Assembly (NCBI RefSeq): GCF_017591435.1
Contig: NC_059286.1
Span: 803,501-867,500 of the forward strand
Origin: Portunus trituberculatus
Lineage: Eukaryota > Arthropoda > Malacostraca > Decapoda > Portunidae
DNA length: 64,000 bases
Reading direction: 5' to 3'
The stretch's first letter is position 1; each line of letters begins with the position of its first letter. The notes under the pieces are model-generated. The model worked only from the letters and a program-made list of their open reading frames with translations. It did not search any database and was not told the DNA's origin. The position numbers were made by a program, and so were the translations under genes. Shown piece after piece: positions 9,827 through 23,873 of this stretch.

Positions 9827-10976
9827 TCTTGCTTCCTATGTCCCGTCTCCTTACAGTTCCAACATGCCCCTCTGAACGGCCTTGCTCTGCTTCTCCCGGG
9901 CCCGTCCTTCGCCCGGCTCCGTCGGTAGCGTTGGTTTCTTTCGGAGTCTGTCCTGGACCTCCCGGTGCTAGTCTTAACGAAGGACTCGAACTCCAGTGCC
10001 CGGGCAAGGGCCTCTTGCAGATTTGCAACATGCGCCTGCTTTACGTAAATATGCGATTGCGCGTCCTCCAGTGCATCAATGAACTGATCCCTCATCAGCA
10101 GCGTTGCAGTTTCTTCTGATGCCCGTGGGTACGCCTTCCGCATCAGATGCTCCAAATCTTGTGCCAGCTGTTATAACGTTTCTCCACGTCCTTGGACTCT
10201 AGCCCGGAACCTCGCCCGATACACCTCTGCTTGGTACTGGTGTCCGTAGCGCCTTTCCAAGACGCCCACTACGTCAGTGTAGGATTTCTGTTGTGCAGGT
10301 GTTAACTGACTTAACACCTCCACGGCTGGCCCCTTCAAACTTGTCACAAGATTTAGGGCGCGCTCCTCTTGACTCCAGCCTTGCGCTCGAGCCACGACTT
10401 TGAATTGGGCCAGGTAAGCCTCCAGCGACACCCTTCCGTCGAACTCCTGTGGTCTAGGCCGCCTGGGGGGCGCAGAGGGGGTGGCCGCTGGCTGGGAGGA
10501 AGCTCGAGGCGGGGAGGCGGCAGGGGGAGAGCGAGCTTTCCGTTGGTGGGCTGGGGAGGCAGTCTTGGGTGGGGTGGCTGCGGGAAGGGCTAGCGGAGGG
10601 CAGGGTGGGGAGACAGTCCGGGGGGAGTTTTCCGTCTCGTCGCCCTCAGACTCCTCATCGGTCTCACCCCGCCAGCCGTACGCTAGCCCAGAGCAGACGG
10701 GATGAGCGCTGTGCGACTGAGCACTCATTCTTCTCACTGGGCTTGCCGTCGCTCGCATGGCATCTGCCATCGCCCCCAACTCCTCCTTCATCTCCTTCTT
10801 CAGCGTCGCACATTGGAGTTCGTTTTCGTGCCTGATCCCTGCCCGACGGTAGTCACTTCATGCCTGACGGTAGTCAATTCCTGCTGGATCGCCACCAACA
10901 TACATAAGAGTTCAGCCATTGAGGGCGGCTCCTCGCCCACAACTTCCTTCTTCATGATCTGCTCGCCATCAGCCAT
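9607..10976 (-). pseudogene. gag: Gypsy-B gag, broken
   Basis: The probable start is ATG at 10976 (MADGEQIMKK), followed by a short helical segment. The frame is then lost near 10800 and resumes at 10791 with a Pro/Ser-rich region and a capsid-like domain (EFDGRVSLEAYLAQFKV, then GPAVEVLSQL). A TAA at about 10171-10173 interrupts it. The C-terminal part (10155 down) has one intact zinc knuckle, CWNCKETGHRKQDC (about 9823-9864), and a second whose final Cys is Trp (CWGCGQLGHLSRSW). It passes into pol in another frame. Confidence 0.87.
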
Positions 10977-11033
10977 TGTAACTCTGTCAGGTAGTACCTT
11001 GCCTTCCGCCACAACACACAAGACGCCCTTAGG

Positions 11034-11051
11034 ATCCCACTCCTGACACCA
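11034..11051 (-). promoter_or_regulatory. Gypsy-B primer-binding site, tRNA-Leu type
   Basis: The minus-strand sequence TGGTGTCAGGAGTGGGAT starts two bases after the 5' LTR end (GCAGCA). It matches the usual tRNA-Leu 3'-end complement as I remember it, with about one difference. Confidence 0.85.
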
Positions 11052-11053
11052 AG

Positions 11054-11744
11054 TGCTGCGACCCTCCTTCCGCTTCTTCTTCAGGGAAGGGACGCCTCAC
11101 AATCTTCTCGGGATTCGGGGTGTGTGTGTCGGGAGAAGGACTTTACCTGGGTGGCGCGGCGCGGCTGGGGTGGAGCGGCGGGCAGATCGCTCTCTCAGGC
11201 CTGGCTGTCTGCTGCTATAGCACCCACTCTCACTCAGCTCAGTCACACAGAGTGGGGAGAAGGAAACACTTATTCTTTATTTCTCTATATCATAGCAACT
11301 ATACACGAGTCACCGGGAACAGGTGGCGGCAGCACACAGAACGAGCCAGGGAGCGACGGCACACAGGACGGGGCAGGGAGCAGCAACAAAGTACGGATAA
11401 CACTTTGTTAGTTCGTCAGGCACTTCACTGTCTCTCTGTCTCTCGTTCACTCTCTGACTGCTCCCCAGAGTATGACTTGTTCCTTTGAGGTCTCTTGCTA
11501 CACTCCTGTCCTCTGTCCTTGTCGGTGCAACACAGTGCCCCACAAACCACGCCGCCTGTGCCGTCGCACCTGCCAGGCAATGTCCTTACGTGTCTATTTC
11601 AGCTTATTAGGTAACGTTATCTACCTTAACCGCTAATTACCAATATATCCTTAATAATGCTGGCTACAAGCAATTCACACATGCATGCATTTATTTACAC
11701 GGTACCGTATGACAATTATCCCAGGGCTGGCCAGTGCCCTCACC

Positions 11745-11828
<84 letters not shown>

Positions 11829-12070
11829 TATCTCCCCGTGACCTCCGGGGTCACATCTCCTCCGTCATGGAGGCCTAGCTCAGCGTCCCTTCCATTAAGG
11901 TGTGACAGTTTCATAAACACGAGCAACCAACACCTCGCTCACCCTTTAGCTAAAGTCTGCACATATGTACTCATATGTACTATCCATATGTACTCTCTTA
12001 TGACGCTGCTCCACACTCACACAGGCACACGTACATATCTGGGAGGCTGCTGCAATACACCTTCGCAACA
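11054..12070 (-). repeat. Gypsy-B 5' LTR (1017 bp)
   Basis: On the minus strand it begins TGTTGCGAAGG and ends GGTCGCAGCA. A second copy lies at 12978-13928. A (CA)n tract sits inside it (about 11750-11825, ~38 units) and is shorter in the other copy (~22 units). The spurious frames on the plus strand here have no coding support. Confidence 0.93.
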
Positions 12071-14703
<2,633 letters not shown>

Positions 14704-14704
14704 T

Positions 14705-14733
<29 letters not shown>
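14705..14733. repeat. (CA)n at 5' boundary of LINE-a
   Basis: About 14 CA units directly precede the LINE 5' region. LINE-a is also followed by (CA)n (18761-18808), and LINE-b is preceded by (CA)n (19023-19060). Confidence 0.95.
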
Positions 14734-14735
<2 letters not shown>

Positions 14736-14872
14736 CCACACTCCAAACGACAGAGCGGGAACCCACAAAGGACAGCCATAGCAGCCGCCAACGTATCCAA
14801 CCACACACGTAACTACCAGGCCTGGCCCCCAGTGACCACACACCCACATGTTCCCAGGAAAAGTAAGGAAAA

Positions 14873-15887
14873 ATGGATAGACCGGTAAGGAATAAATTAC
14901 CAAATTCAAAATATGTTGATGAGGCCCAGGGAGCAAAACCGAAAGTGGCCAGTCAAAACATGAGTCCAGCTTCAACAGGGGCAACATTGCAAGGTAGATT
15001 GGTGATGTTGGAGAAGAGATTTGAGGAGTTAGTGAAGGAATTAAAAGTTCAGAGGAGTGAGGAGGAGCAGGATAGAGAATTCCGCAAGGCTTTGAAGGAA
15101 AGAGTTAAGAGACTGGAGGAAAATGAAAAACGATTGGTGGATGAGAATGCGCATTTGAAGGTGGAGGTTGAAAAATACAAGAGACGGTTGGAGGAGAAAA
15201 TGGAGAGTAGTAAAGGAGAAAGATGACTTTAAGGAAATGATTAGTGAGCAGAATGAAAGGTTTGAAAGGGAATGGGAACTGAAGAAAACACAATGGACTG
15301 AGTCGAGGGAAGCAGAGATGGTTGGATTACAAGAAATAATTAAAGATCAGTTGAAGGAAGACAAAAAAGAAAGGTCCAAGGAACTGGTTAATGTAATGAA
15401 GAATAAGGAAACATTGATAAGGAAATAGCAGAAAAGAAGAAGAGTGTGTTAATATTTGGGATGAAAGAACAAAATATAACATATAAGCCTAAGAGAATTA
15501 AGGAAGAATTGAAAACGGTAAGAGATCTGTTCAAAAATCTAAATGATGATGAAAAAAGACCTACAAGAAGAAGTGGAAGAGATCCATAGACTGGGTCCGT
15601 ATAAGGAGGGAGTGAACAGACCGATTAAAGTAGTACTGAAGTCACAACAATCTGCGGAGGATGTCCTATATAGAACATCAAAGTTAAGAGAGATAGAAGG
15701 TTGTAAAGAGGTGTTTGTGAGAAAGAATAGAAATGAGGAAGAGAGGAGAAGATATAAGGAATTGGTGGAAGAGGCGAGAAGGAAAAATGATGAGCGGTCT
15801 GAGGAGGAAAGAGAAAAGTTTTTGGAGAGTTATAGGAGAGAGTCAGAAAGTGGTATGTGGAAAGAAGGAATACGGAGGAACCCCTAG
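14873..15887 (+). pseudogene. LINE-a ORF1 (coiled-coil protein), frameshifted
   Basis: Starts MDRPVRNKL. After about 45 residues it becomes almost wholly Glu/Lys/Arg-rich heptad sequence (LKERVKRLEENEKRLVDENA), a long coiled coil as expected for a LINE ORF1 that trimerises and binds RNA. No zinc knuckle is visible. The frame shifts near 15225 and again near 15430. The last segment (15543-15887) has LKSQQSAEDVLYRTSKLRE and a basic tail, resembling the C-terminal part of related ORF1 proteins and matching the LINE-b copy. Confidence 0.8.
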
Positions 15888-15908
15888 AGGAGCAGTGGGT
15901 GGACCGTA

Positions 15909-18700
15909 ATGTATACTAATATAGATGGGATACTGTCAAGTAGATTGGAATTGCAAGACTATATGATGGTGGAGAAGCCTGATATAGTGTGTTTGACTGA
16001 GACAAAATTGCATGAAAAACAAAGATAAATTTGGATAATAAATATAATATATGGAGAAAGGATAGAGAGTAAAGGTGGAGGAGGAGTTATGATTATGACG
16101 AAGAAATAAATAAATGTGGATAAGGTTTGGTATGGGAAGAACAACGCAGAAGTGATAAGCATAAGGATAAAAAGTGATGGAAAAGAATTAATAATCATGG
16201 TGACCTATGTACCTCCTAAAACAAATTCTTGGACATTAAGGGAATACGACAATATGATCAAGGATACTTTACAGAGTTTGGAAAGTGTATTATCTGGAAA
16301 AGAAAGGTGATACTAGTAGGAGATTTTAATTGTAAGGAGGTGGATTGGGAAAATCTAGTAAGTGGTGTTGGAGAGGAAGCATGGGAGAGAGATTTCTTAA
16401 TCTAATGATGGAAAATATGATGGAACAGAGGGTGAAGGAAAATACTAGATATAGAGGAGATGATGAACCGGCTAGACTGGATTTGGTGTTAACAAGAGAA
16501 GTGTACCTATGTGGAGATATACAATACAAGTGTCCTTTGGGAAAGAGTGATCATGTGGTTATGGAAATGCAGATAGCAACAACACAGCGAAGGAAGGACG
16601 AGACATACAGGAGTGGTAGATTGAATTATAGAAAGATGGACACAGAAAGTTTGAAAAATTATTTCAGAAAATTAGATTGGGAGGAGATGTTACAAATCAG
16701 AGAAGTGCAAAAGAAATATGAGATTTTTATGAAATATTATAAAGAAGGAGTTATGAAATTTGTACCAAAGTATAAACCAAGAGAGGAAGGAAGAAAGGAT
16801 TGGTTTAATGCAACTTGTGTTAAGGCTAAGGAAAAGAGAGATGTGGCTTGGAAAAGATGGAAAAGAGCAGGAATATACTAAATAAGGAGAATTATAGAGT
16901 GGCAAGAAATGAGTATGTGAGGGTAAGGAGGAGGAAGAAAGAAAATTTGAAAAGATATTGTAGACAAGAGTAAGGAACATCCAAAATTGTTTTACAGGTT
17001 CATAAATGGTAAACTTAAAAGAGAGAGTCCATTGAAAGATTAAAAGGAGAGCAAGGGATAGTAGATGACCCTAAGAATATAGCGGAATTGCTAAATAATA
17101 GGTTTCAGCAAGTATTTACTAAAGAAACAATGTTTGTAAAGCCACAGAATGTACAAGGAAATGTGCACATGGATGACATTAAGATACCTAAAAGGAGTTA
17201 TATAAAATGTTGGAGGAACTTAAAGATGATAAAGCGATGGGACCAGATGAAGTTTCAGGAAAATTATTGAAGGAGTGTAGAGAAGAATTGATTGATCCAT
17301 TATATGATATTATAAGGTGCTCATTAGAAACAGGGAAGTACCAGTAGAGTGGAAGAGAGCTGAAGTGGTGCCCATTTATAAGGGAGGCAGTAAGGAAGAG
17401 CCTCTTAACTATAGACCTGTGTCTCTAACAAGTGTGGTCGGTAAGATTTGTGAGAGGGTGATAAAGAAATATTGGATACGGTTCCTGGAGGATCATAAGT
17501 TATTATCGGATCATCAATTTGGCTTCAGGAAAGGGAGGTCATGTGTAACAAATCTACTGAGCTTTTATTCAAGAGTGGTTGACAAAATACAGAGAGAGAG
17601 GGATGGATGGACTGTGTATATTTGGATTTAAAGAAAGCTTTTGACAAGGTACCTCACGAGAGACTGTTATGGAAAGTAGAGATTTATGGAGGACTGAAAG
17701 GAAAAGTGTTAAAGTGGATGGAAAACTACTTGAGATGGAGGGAGATGAGAACGGTAATAAGGGATGCAAAGTCGGACTGGTTGGTGGTGGAGAGTGGAGT
17801 CCCACAAGGCTCAGTGCTGGCACCAATACTTTTCCTGGTATATATAATGACATGCCAGAGGAGTAAACAGTTATATTAATTTGTTTGCGGATGATGCGAA
17901 GTTGTGTAGGTGTGTGAAGAGTGAAGAAGATTGTGAAATTTTACAGGCAGACCTGGATAAGATTTGGGAGTGGAGCAAGAGGTGGCAAATGGAATTTAAT
18001 CTGAGCAAAAGTCATGTGATGGAGATGGGAAGAGTGGAAGACGGCCAAGAGGGTCATATAAGATGGGTGAAGAAGTAGTGTTGAAAAAGGTGGAAAAGGA
18101 AAAGGATTTGGGAGTGATAATACAAGACCATGGGCAGTTTGAGGCTCATATTGATAAGATGTTTGGAGAAACGTATAATTTGATAAAAAATATTGGATTA
18201 GCCTTCCATTATATGGATAAAGATATGATGAAGAAATTAATTAGTATGGTAATTAGACCAAGATTGGAATATGCTGGAGTGGTTTGGTCCCCTTATAAAA
18301 AGAAGCATATAAGGAAGTTGGAGAGATTGCAGAGAATGGCAACAAAAATGGTTCCGGAATTGGCAGAAATGACCTATGAGGAGAGATTAAAAGAAATGAA
18401 TTTGCCTACCTTGGAACAAAGAAGAGAAAGAGGAGATTTAATACAGGTTTATAAACTGTTGAATGGACTGGATGAAGTGGATAATGAGCAAATGATGTTG
18501 AGAGAGGAAAACTTAAATAGAACTACAAGATCGCATAGTAAAAAGATAGCCAAGGAATATGCTTGAAGGATGTGAAAAATATAGTTTCCCACAAAGATGT
18601 GTGGAGGTGTGGAATGGTTTGAGTGAGGAGGTGGTGTCAGCAAGGAGTGTGCATAGTTTTAAAGGAAAGTTGGATGTGTGTAGATATGGAGACGGGGCCA
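15909..18700 (+). pseudogene. LINE-a ORF2: endonuclease and reverse transcriptase, broken
   Basis: The probable start is ATG 15909 (MYTNIDGILSSRLELQDYM). AP-endonuclease motifs occur in order: NIDG, CLTETKL, GGGGVMI, VTYVPPKTNSW, LVGDFNCKEVDW, ARLDLVLT and GKSDHVV. Reverse transcriptase follows: NYRPVSLTSVVGKICERV, HQFGFRKGRSCVTNLLSF, YLDLKKAFDKVPHERLLWK, GVPQGSVLAPILFLVY and the catalytic FADDAKLC at about 17887. The C-terminal region (YAGVVWSPYKKKHIRKLERL; LEQRRERGDLIQVYKLLNG) is typical of CR1/Jockey ORF2. Frame changes or stops occur near 16022, 16110, 16308, 16880, 17270, 17630, 17870 and 18566. Confidence 0.88.
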
Positions 18701-18757
18701 CACGAGTATGATACCCAGGCCCTGTAAAATTACAACTAGGTGAATACAACTAGGTGA

Positions 18758-18808
<51 letters not shown>

Positions 18809-18809
<1 letters not shown>

Positions 18810-19060
18810 TAGATAGAATTTTGGACAGATAATGACAGATGGACCAATTGAAGGATGATAAATACATGGTATCTGGTGTAGTGTTCATAGCAGTGAGTAG
18901 GTGATCTAAAGAGGAGTGTGTTGTTGTGGTGTGGTGTGTGGTATGAGATAAGATGGAAATAAGTTGAGTTCAGATGTATTAAGGCCTGGCTAGATCAGAG
19001 ACTGCAGCAGATCAAACAGTGTAACACACACACACAAACACACACACACACACACACACA
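18809..19060. other. spacer between two LINEs, ending in (CA)n
   Basis: No gene seen. The last 38 bases (19023-19060) are a (CA)n tract with one AA interruption, directly 5' of LINE-b. Confidence 0.6.
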
Positions 19061-19207
19061 CGAGAGACACGGTTGAGGGCGGACGCACTGGCACAGTTCC
19101 GACGATCAGCTGATCTTCACTACACCGGTTGTATAGTATTTACAGTGGCCTGGGCAGGTAGTGTGGACTCATTTTTTTTTCTTCATGAAATAAATTATTA
19201 ATGAATA

Positions 19208-20250
19208 ATGAGTGAAAAAGAGATTCCATCCAAATGCAGACATGAGAATAGAGAAGGGCTGATGATGACTATGTTGGTGAGGGAGAACGCGATTCAAGGG
19301 TTCGATACGACGACAACTTCACTACTTAAGAGAGTGTCAAATATTGAATGTAAACTAGATAAACTGATAAAGGAGAAGATGGAAATGAAAGAGAATAAAG
19401 AACAGGAAATGGAGTTTATAAGACTGAGAGAAAGGATAAGAAAAGTGGAAGAAAATGAAGCTAGGCTAAGAGCGGAAAACGAAGAACTAAAAAAGGAAGT
19501 AGCTAACTACAAGAAGCAGATGGAAGAAGGACTCGGTAAAGCCGAGAAAGAAAAGGAGAAGCTGAAAGATCTAGTAAACAAGGAAGAGGAAAGAGTACAG
19601 AACGTGATTAAAAAAGAAGTACAAGCATGGAGAGTCCAAGATAAGAAAGATAAGGCTGATTTTCAGGAGGTGATTCAAGAACAACTTAAAGAAAAAGAAG
19701 AAAATATGACAAACAAAATGATAGGAGTCCTCAAGACAAAAGAAAATCTAGTTAGAGAAATTGCAGAAAAAAGAAGAGTGTAGTCGTATTTGGAATAAAA
19801 GAAAAAATATAAAATATAGACCAAAAGAGAAAAGAAGAAATGAAATCAGTCAAAGACCTACTGAAGAATCTTAATGACGAAGATAGGCAGAACTTGGAAG
19901 AGGAAGTAGAAGAAATAAACAGAATGGGACCATATCAAGAAGGAAAACGAGACCAATTAAAATATTACTAAAATCACAAGCAGCAACAGAAGAAATATTA
20001 TATAGAACAACAAAACTTAGAGAAACAGAAGGCTGCAAGGATATCTATATAAAGAAAAATAGAAATGAGGAAGAAAGGAAGAGATACAATGAACTGGCAG
20101 CAGCAGTAAGGGAAAAGAATAATGAAAGGTCAGAAGAGGAGAAGAAGGCATTTTTGGAGAATTCTAGGAGACAGGATAAGGAAATGGTATATAAACGAGA
20201 AGGAAGAGAAAAAAGTGGAACAAGTTTAACTAAAAATGATAAAGGCAAAA
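19208..20250 (+). pseudogene. LINE-b ORF1 (coiled-coil protein)
   Basis: The first frame (19208-19783) starts MSEKEIPSKCRHENREG and is intact for 191 codons, mostly Glu/Lys coiled coil (RIRKVEENEARLRAENEEL). After a stop at 19781-19783, the homologous C-terminal part continues in shifted frames to about 20230 (IKILLKSQAATEEILYRTT). ORF2 starts only about 10-30 bases later, so the two frames are closely spaced as in other elements of this group. Confidence 0.8.
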
Positions 20251-20261
20251 GACTAAAAATG

Positions 20262-22575
20262 ATGTATACGAACATAGACGGGTTTTATCAAGTAAATTAG
20301 AATTAAGAGATTACATAAGGAAAGAAAATCCAGATATTGTATGCCTGGCTGAAACAAAACTAAATGAGGCAATCAAAATAGTCTTGGATAATAGGTATAA
20401 TGTATGGAGAAGAGACAGAGTGGGTAAAGGAGGAGGAGGAGTCATGATAATGTTAAGGAAGGAGATAGTGATCAATCAAGTGGAATGTGGGAAGGAAAAG
20501 CAGAAGTATTGTATATTAAGATGCATATTAATAAAAAGAGTTAACAATCATTGTAACATATGTGCCACCAAAACAAATTCATGGACCAATCAAGAATATA
20601 AAGACATGATAGATGACACAATAAGGAGTCTAATGAGAATCGTTAAAGAAAGGAGAAAAGTGATATTAGTAGGAGATTTCAACTGTAAAGAAGTGGACTG
20701 GGAAAATTATGAAAGTGGTATGGGGAAGAAGCCTGGGAGAAAGATTCTGAACCTAATGATAGACAATATGATGGACCAGAGAGTAAAGGAATGCACAAGA
20801 TTCAGAGGAAACGACGAGCCGGCGAGATTGGACCTAGTTTTTACAAGGGTATACAAATGAATGACGATATAAGATATAAGTGCCCATTGGGAAAGAGTGA
20901 CCATGCAATATTAGAAATAGATATAGAAGAAGGAAAGGAAGATAGAGACGATTCATACAAAGGAGACCGATTAAATTACAGAAAGGCTGATATTGAGAAT
21001 CTCAAGAACTATTTTAAAACGTAGACTGGGAGGAGATGGAAAACTCAGAGACAATGCAAGACAAATATAACTTATTTTTGGAAATATACAAAACAGGAGT
21101 CAGGAATATGTCCCAAAATATAGACCAAAAGAAGAAGGAAAGAAAGATTGGTTTAATGCAAGGTGTGCTAGGGCAAAGGAGAAAAGAGATGGAGCATGGA
21201 AAAGGTGGAGGAGAAATAGAATCCAACAAACAAGGAAAACTTCAAGGCAGCGAGAAATGAATATGTTAAGGTGAGGAAGGAAGAGGAAAAGAACTTGAAA
21301 AGATATTGTCGAAAAATGTAAGGAGCAACCAAAATTGTTCTATAGATTCATAAATGGAAAAATTAGGCAAAAAGAAACAATAGAAAGGTTAAAAGGAGAG
21401 AACGGGATGGTGGAAGACCCAAAAGTATGGCAGAACTATTAAATAAAAATTCCAGGAGGTCTTTACTAAAGAATCCAAATTTGAGAGGCCACAGGGTAAT
21501 AGAGAGACAATCTATATGAAAGAGATTAAAGTAACCAAGCTTGAAATAAAAGAGTTAATGAAGGAACTGGATGAAGAGAAGGCAATGGGACCGGATGAAG
21601 TCTCAGGCAGAATACTGAAAGAATGTAGGGAAGAACTAGCAAGTCCTATATACAACATCATAAAATGCTCAATAGAAAATGGAACAGTGCCAGTAGAATG
21701 GAAAAGAGCTGAGGTGGTTCCCATATATAAGAGTGGAAGGAAAGAAGAACCTTTAAATTACAGACCGGTATCACTAACTAGTGTAATATGCAAGATGTGT
21801 GAAAGAATAATAAAGAAACAATGGATCGAGTTCCTTGAAGACAACAAATTAATATCAAATAGCCAATTTGGTTTTAGAAAAGGACGGTCTTGTGTAACTA
21901 ATTTATTGAGTTTCTATTCTAGAATAGTTGATAGAGTACAAGAGAGAGAGGATGGGTTGACTGCATCTATTTGGATTTAAAAAGGCGTTTGACAAAGTGC
22001 CACATGCAAGATTACTGTGGAAGTTAGAGGAGAAGGGTGGCTTAAAAGGAAGCACATTGAGATGGATAGAAAATTATTTGAGGGGGAGAGAAATAAGGAC
22101 GGTAGTTAAAGATATGAAGTCCAAGTGGAGAGCAGTAGAAAGCGGAGTGCCACAGGGGTCAGTATTGGCACCAATACTTTTCCTCATTTATATTAACGAC
22201 ATGCCAGAAGGAGTGAACAGCTACATAAATTTGTTTGCGGATGATACGAAACTGTGCAGAGTTATAAAGCAAAAGGAGGATTGTGAAATACTGCAAGAAG
22301 ACCTAAATAAGATCTGGGAATGGAGTAAGAAGTGGAAATGGAATTCAATGTGAACAAAAGCCATGTCATGGAAATGGGAAAGAGTGAAAGACGACCTGTG
22401 GGAATCTATAAGATGGGAGATGGAGTAGAACTGGAGAAAGTAAAAAGGAAAAGGACTTAGGAGTGACGATGGAAGAAAACAATCAACCAGTAAGCCATAT
22501 TGATAGAATTTTTAGAGAAACATATAATTTGCTGAGGAATATTGGAGTAGCATTTCACTACATGGACAAAGACAC
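20262..22575 (+). pseudogene. LINE-b ORF2: endonuclease and reverse transcriptase, truncated
   Basis: ATG at 20262 opens MYTNIDG, as in LINE-a. Endonuclease boxes are visible (CLAETKLNE, GGGGVMIML, ILVGDFNCKEVDW, ARLDLVFT, GKSDHAILEI). Reverse transcriptase boxes follow (EEKAMGPDEVSGRIL, NYRPVSLTSVICKMCER, SQFGFRKGRSCVTNLLSFY, GVPQGSVLAPILFLIYIND, NLFADDTKLCR at about 22230). Frame breaks occur near 20290, 20550, 20850, 21020, 21320, 21440, 21975, 22340 and 22450. The thumb and C-terminal regions are lost at 22575. Confidence 0.87.
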
Positions 22576-22678
22576 CTGCTGTCACCTTCCACGTGTGAGA
22601 TTCTGTCATGTCAAGAGAAACACTAAAGACAATAGGACCTTCATGTTAGCAGATACGAGATAGCACGAGGACAGGTCT

Positions 22679-22900
22679 GAGAGTTTACCAGAGAAAGGAA
22701 TGAAAGATTGAAAGTACTGGTTAACTTTTACATTAGAGAATTGGACAGATAAATGTGTGGAAGGAAGAAGAAGGCTTTGTACAGCAAGATTGAAGTGGGG
22801 GGGAGGGGAGATGGGAGACATACATTTAGCAAGATCAGCAGAGCAGTTAGTAAGAGAAGGAACTTTGCAGCGAGCGGTAAAAAACAGGGTATAGACCAAA
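22679..22900 (+). repeat. dispersed repeat, copy 1
   Basis: GAGTTTACCAGAGAAAGGAATG through CAGAGCAGTTAGTAAGAG aligns with 24729-24960 (GAGTCTACCAGTGAAAAATATG ... AGAGCAGTTAGCATGAA). Shared blocks include ACTGGTTAAC, GGAAGAAGAA and AGCAAGATCA. No coding content; family unknown, although this sequence type recurs in decapod genomes as far as I remember. Confidence 0.7.
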
Positions 22901-23155
22901 CGGTACTCTTTACATGGGTGGATAAGGCCCTTGTACAGAGTTGGTATTGGGAGGGCGGGGATGAGAAGACCTGGTAGAGACGCCTCAGAATGCCGAACTT
23001 CATAGAAAGATGAGAAGTAACATTTTCAGTTTCGATTACGAGTAAGTGGCAGACCGAGGATATTCACTGTAGAAGAGAAGGACAGTTGATTGTAATAAGA
23101 CGTAACAGTTTTCTGGAAGATTGTGTCAAGCTAACTATGAATTTAACACTACAAT

Positions 23156-23365
23156 CAACCCTTCTATCGTGACTTCAGCTATCGCGCACCCGTGAAAAGC
23201 TGCTAAAATTTCACAATCGCGACCTGAGATGCCTACTATTGCGTCATGGATATCTGAGCGCTCATTGGCCAAAAACCGCCTTTCCGCCAAGATCAATTCG
23301 GCTATCGCGTTTTCGGCTATAGCGCGGGTATCTCGACGCCAATTGGACGCGATAGCCGAGGGTTA
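23156..23365. mobile_element. pogo/Tigger-like MITE, ~210 bp
   Basis: The left end CAACCCTTCTATCGTGAC and the reverse complement of the right end (TTAACCCTCGGCTATCGCG) form imperfect terminal inverted repeats. Both ends carry extra CTATCGCG motifs inside. Ends of this CCCT..GCTATCGCG style with CG-rich subterminal repeats are typical of pogo/Tigger (Tc1-mariner superfamily) elements. There is no coding capacity. The target TA duplication is not clear. Confidence 0.6.
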
Positions 23366-23570
23366 AGTGTACCTGCTACGTTTTCTATGCCCAAATAAGA
23401 AATGTTACAAAGAAGGCGAGAAAATAGGCATTCTGTTGGAGCTGTTGACTTCCTGAATGGTTTTAAGTCTCTGAAAAGATAGACGTGAAAAGGTGAAAGG
23501 TAGTTAGCATCATCAGCATCATCAGCATCAGTAACATCACAGATCTCTACACTACGTCTACATATCTTGC

Positions 23571-23760
23571 AGTGGTGCAGTGGAACCATGCGTGCTGTGT
23601 CAGAGGGGTTTCCAAGCGCACAGGTTCGAATCCTGTCGACGGTCTGAGTGCAGGTTGGGCTTCCTCACTCAGGGCAACAGTTGAAATAGGAGGTACCCTA
23701 AAAAGTATCCTCTTTACCCCAGAAATGCCGTGAAATGCCCACAGGTTATAAAAAAATAAA
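23571..23760 (+). repeat. tRNA-derived SINE
   Basis: A polymerase III A box (TGGTGCAGTGG, 23573-23583) and a perfect B box (GGTTCGAATCC, 23623-23633) lie 40 bases apart, as in a tRNA gene. The sequence does not fold into a proper acceptor stem and continues into a non-tRNA body (TTCCTCACTCAGGGCAACAG) and an A-rich end (ATAAAAAAATAAAT). It is therefore a SINE rather than a functional tRNA gene. Confidence 0.8.
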
Positions 23761-23873
23761 TCTGAAAAGGTTTACATGTGCCTCCTTGTCACAGTGCAAA
23801 TGATAGAAGACATCACACACCACACACTCCAGCGATGTATTATCAGCATGCCTTGACACTACATAAGGTCACT

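Larger units (their letters stand above)
7766..12070 (-). mobile_element. Gypsy-B: Ty3/Gypsy LTR retrotransposon, 5' half
   Basis: On the minus strand it has a 1017-bp 5' LTR (11054-12070), a tRNA-Leu-like primer site, gag, protease and reverse transcriptase/RNase H. The RNase H frame stops at the junction with the Gypsy-A1 LTR at 7765/7766. Integrase and the 3' LTR should lie beyond A1, outside the window. Gag and pol carry several stops and frame changes. It belongs to a different family from Gypsy-A: LTR, primer site, zinc-knuckle spacing and RT sequence all differ. Confidence 0.92.
14734..18808 (+). mobile_element. LINE-a: CR1/Jockey-type non-LTR retrotransposon
   Basis: A near full-length element: a short 5' region, a coiled-coil ORF1, an ORF2 with AP-type endonuclease and reverse transcriptase, and a 3' end with the motif TACAACTAGGTGAA twice in tandem (18730-18760), then (CA)n. 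Both reading frames are broken several times. The 5' boundary is placed at the (CA)n edge and is approximate. Assignment to the CR1/Jockey group rests on the endonuclease, the NYRPVSLTS and FADD boxes, and the C-terminal helix region. Confidence 0.87.
19061..22575 (+). mobile_element. LINE-b: second CR1/Jockey-type element, 3' truncated
   Basis: Same domain layout and orientation as LINE-a, but clearly a diverged subfamily at the DNA and protein level. The similarity stops abruptly after the block FHYMDKD at about 22575. The sequence then changes to a dispersed repeat, so the last ~1 kb, including the 3' tail, is missing. The 5' boundary is set at the (CA)n edge and is approximate. Confidence 0.87.

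Noticed and set aside
23571..23640. A functional tRNA gene
   Set aside because: A and B boxes are good, but there is no matching acceptor stem and the sequence continues as a SINE body.
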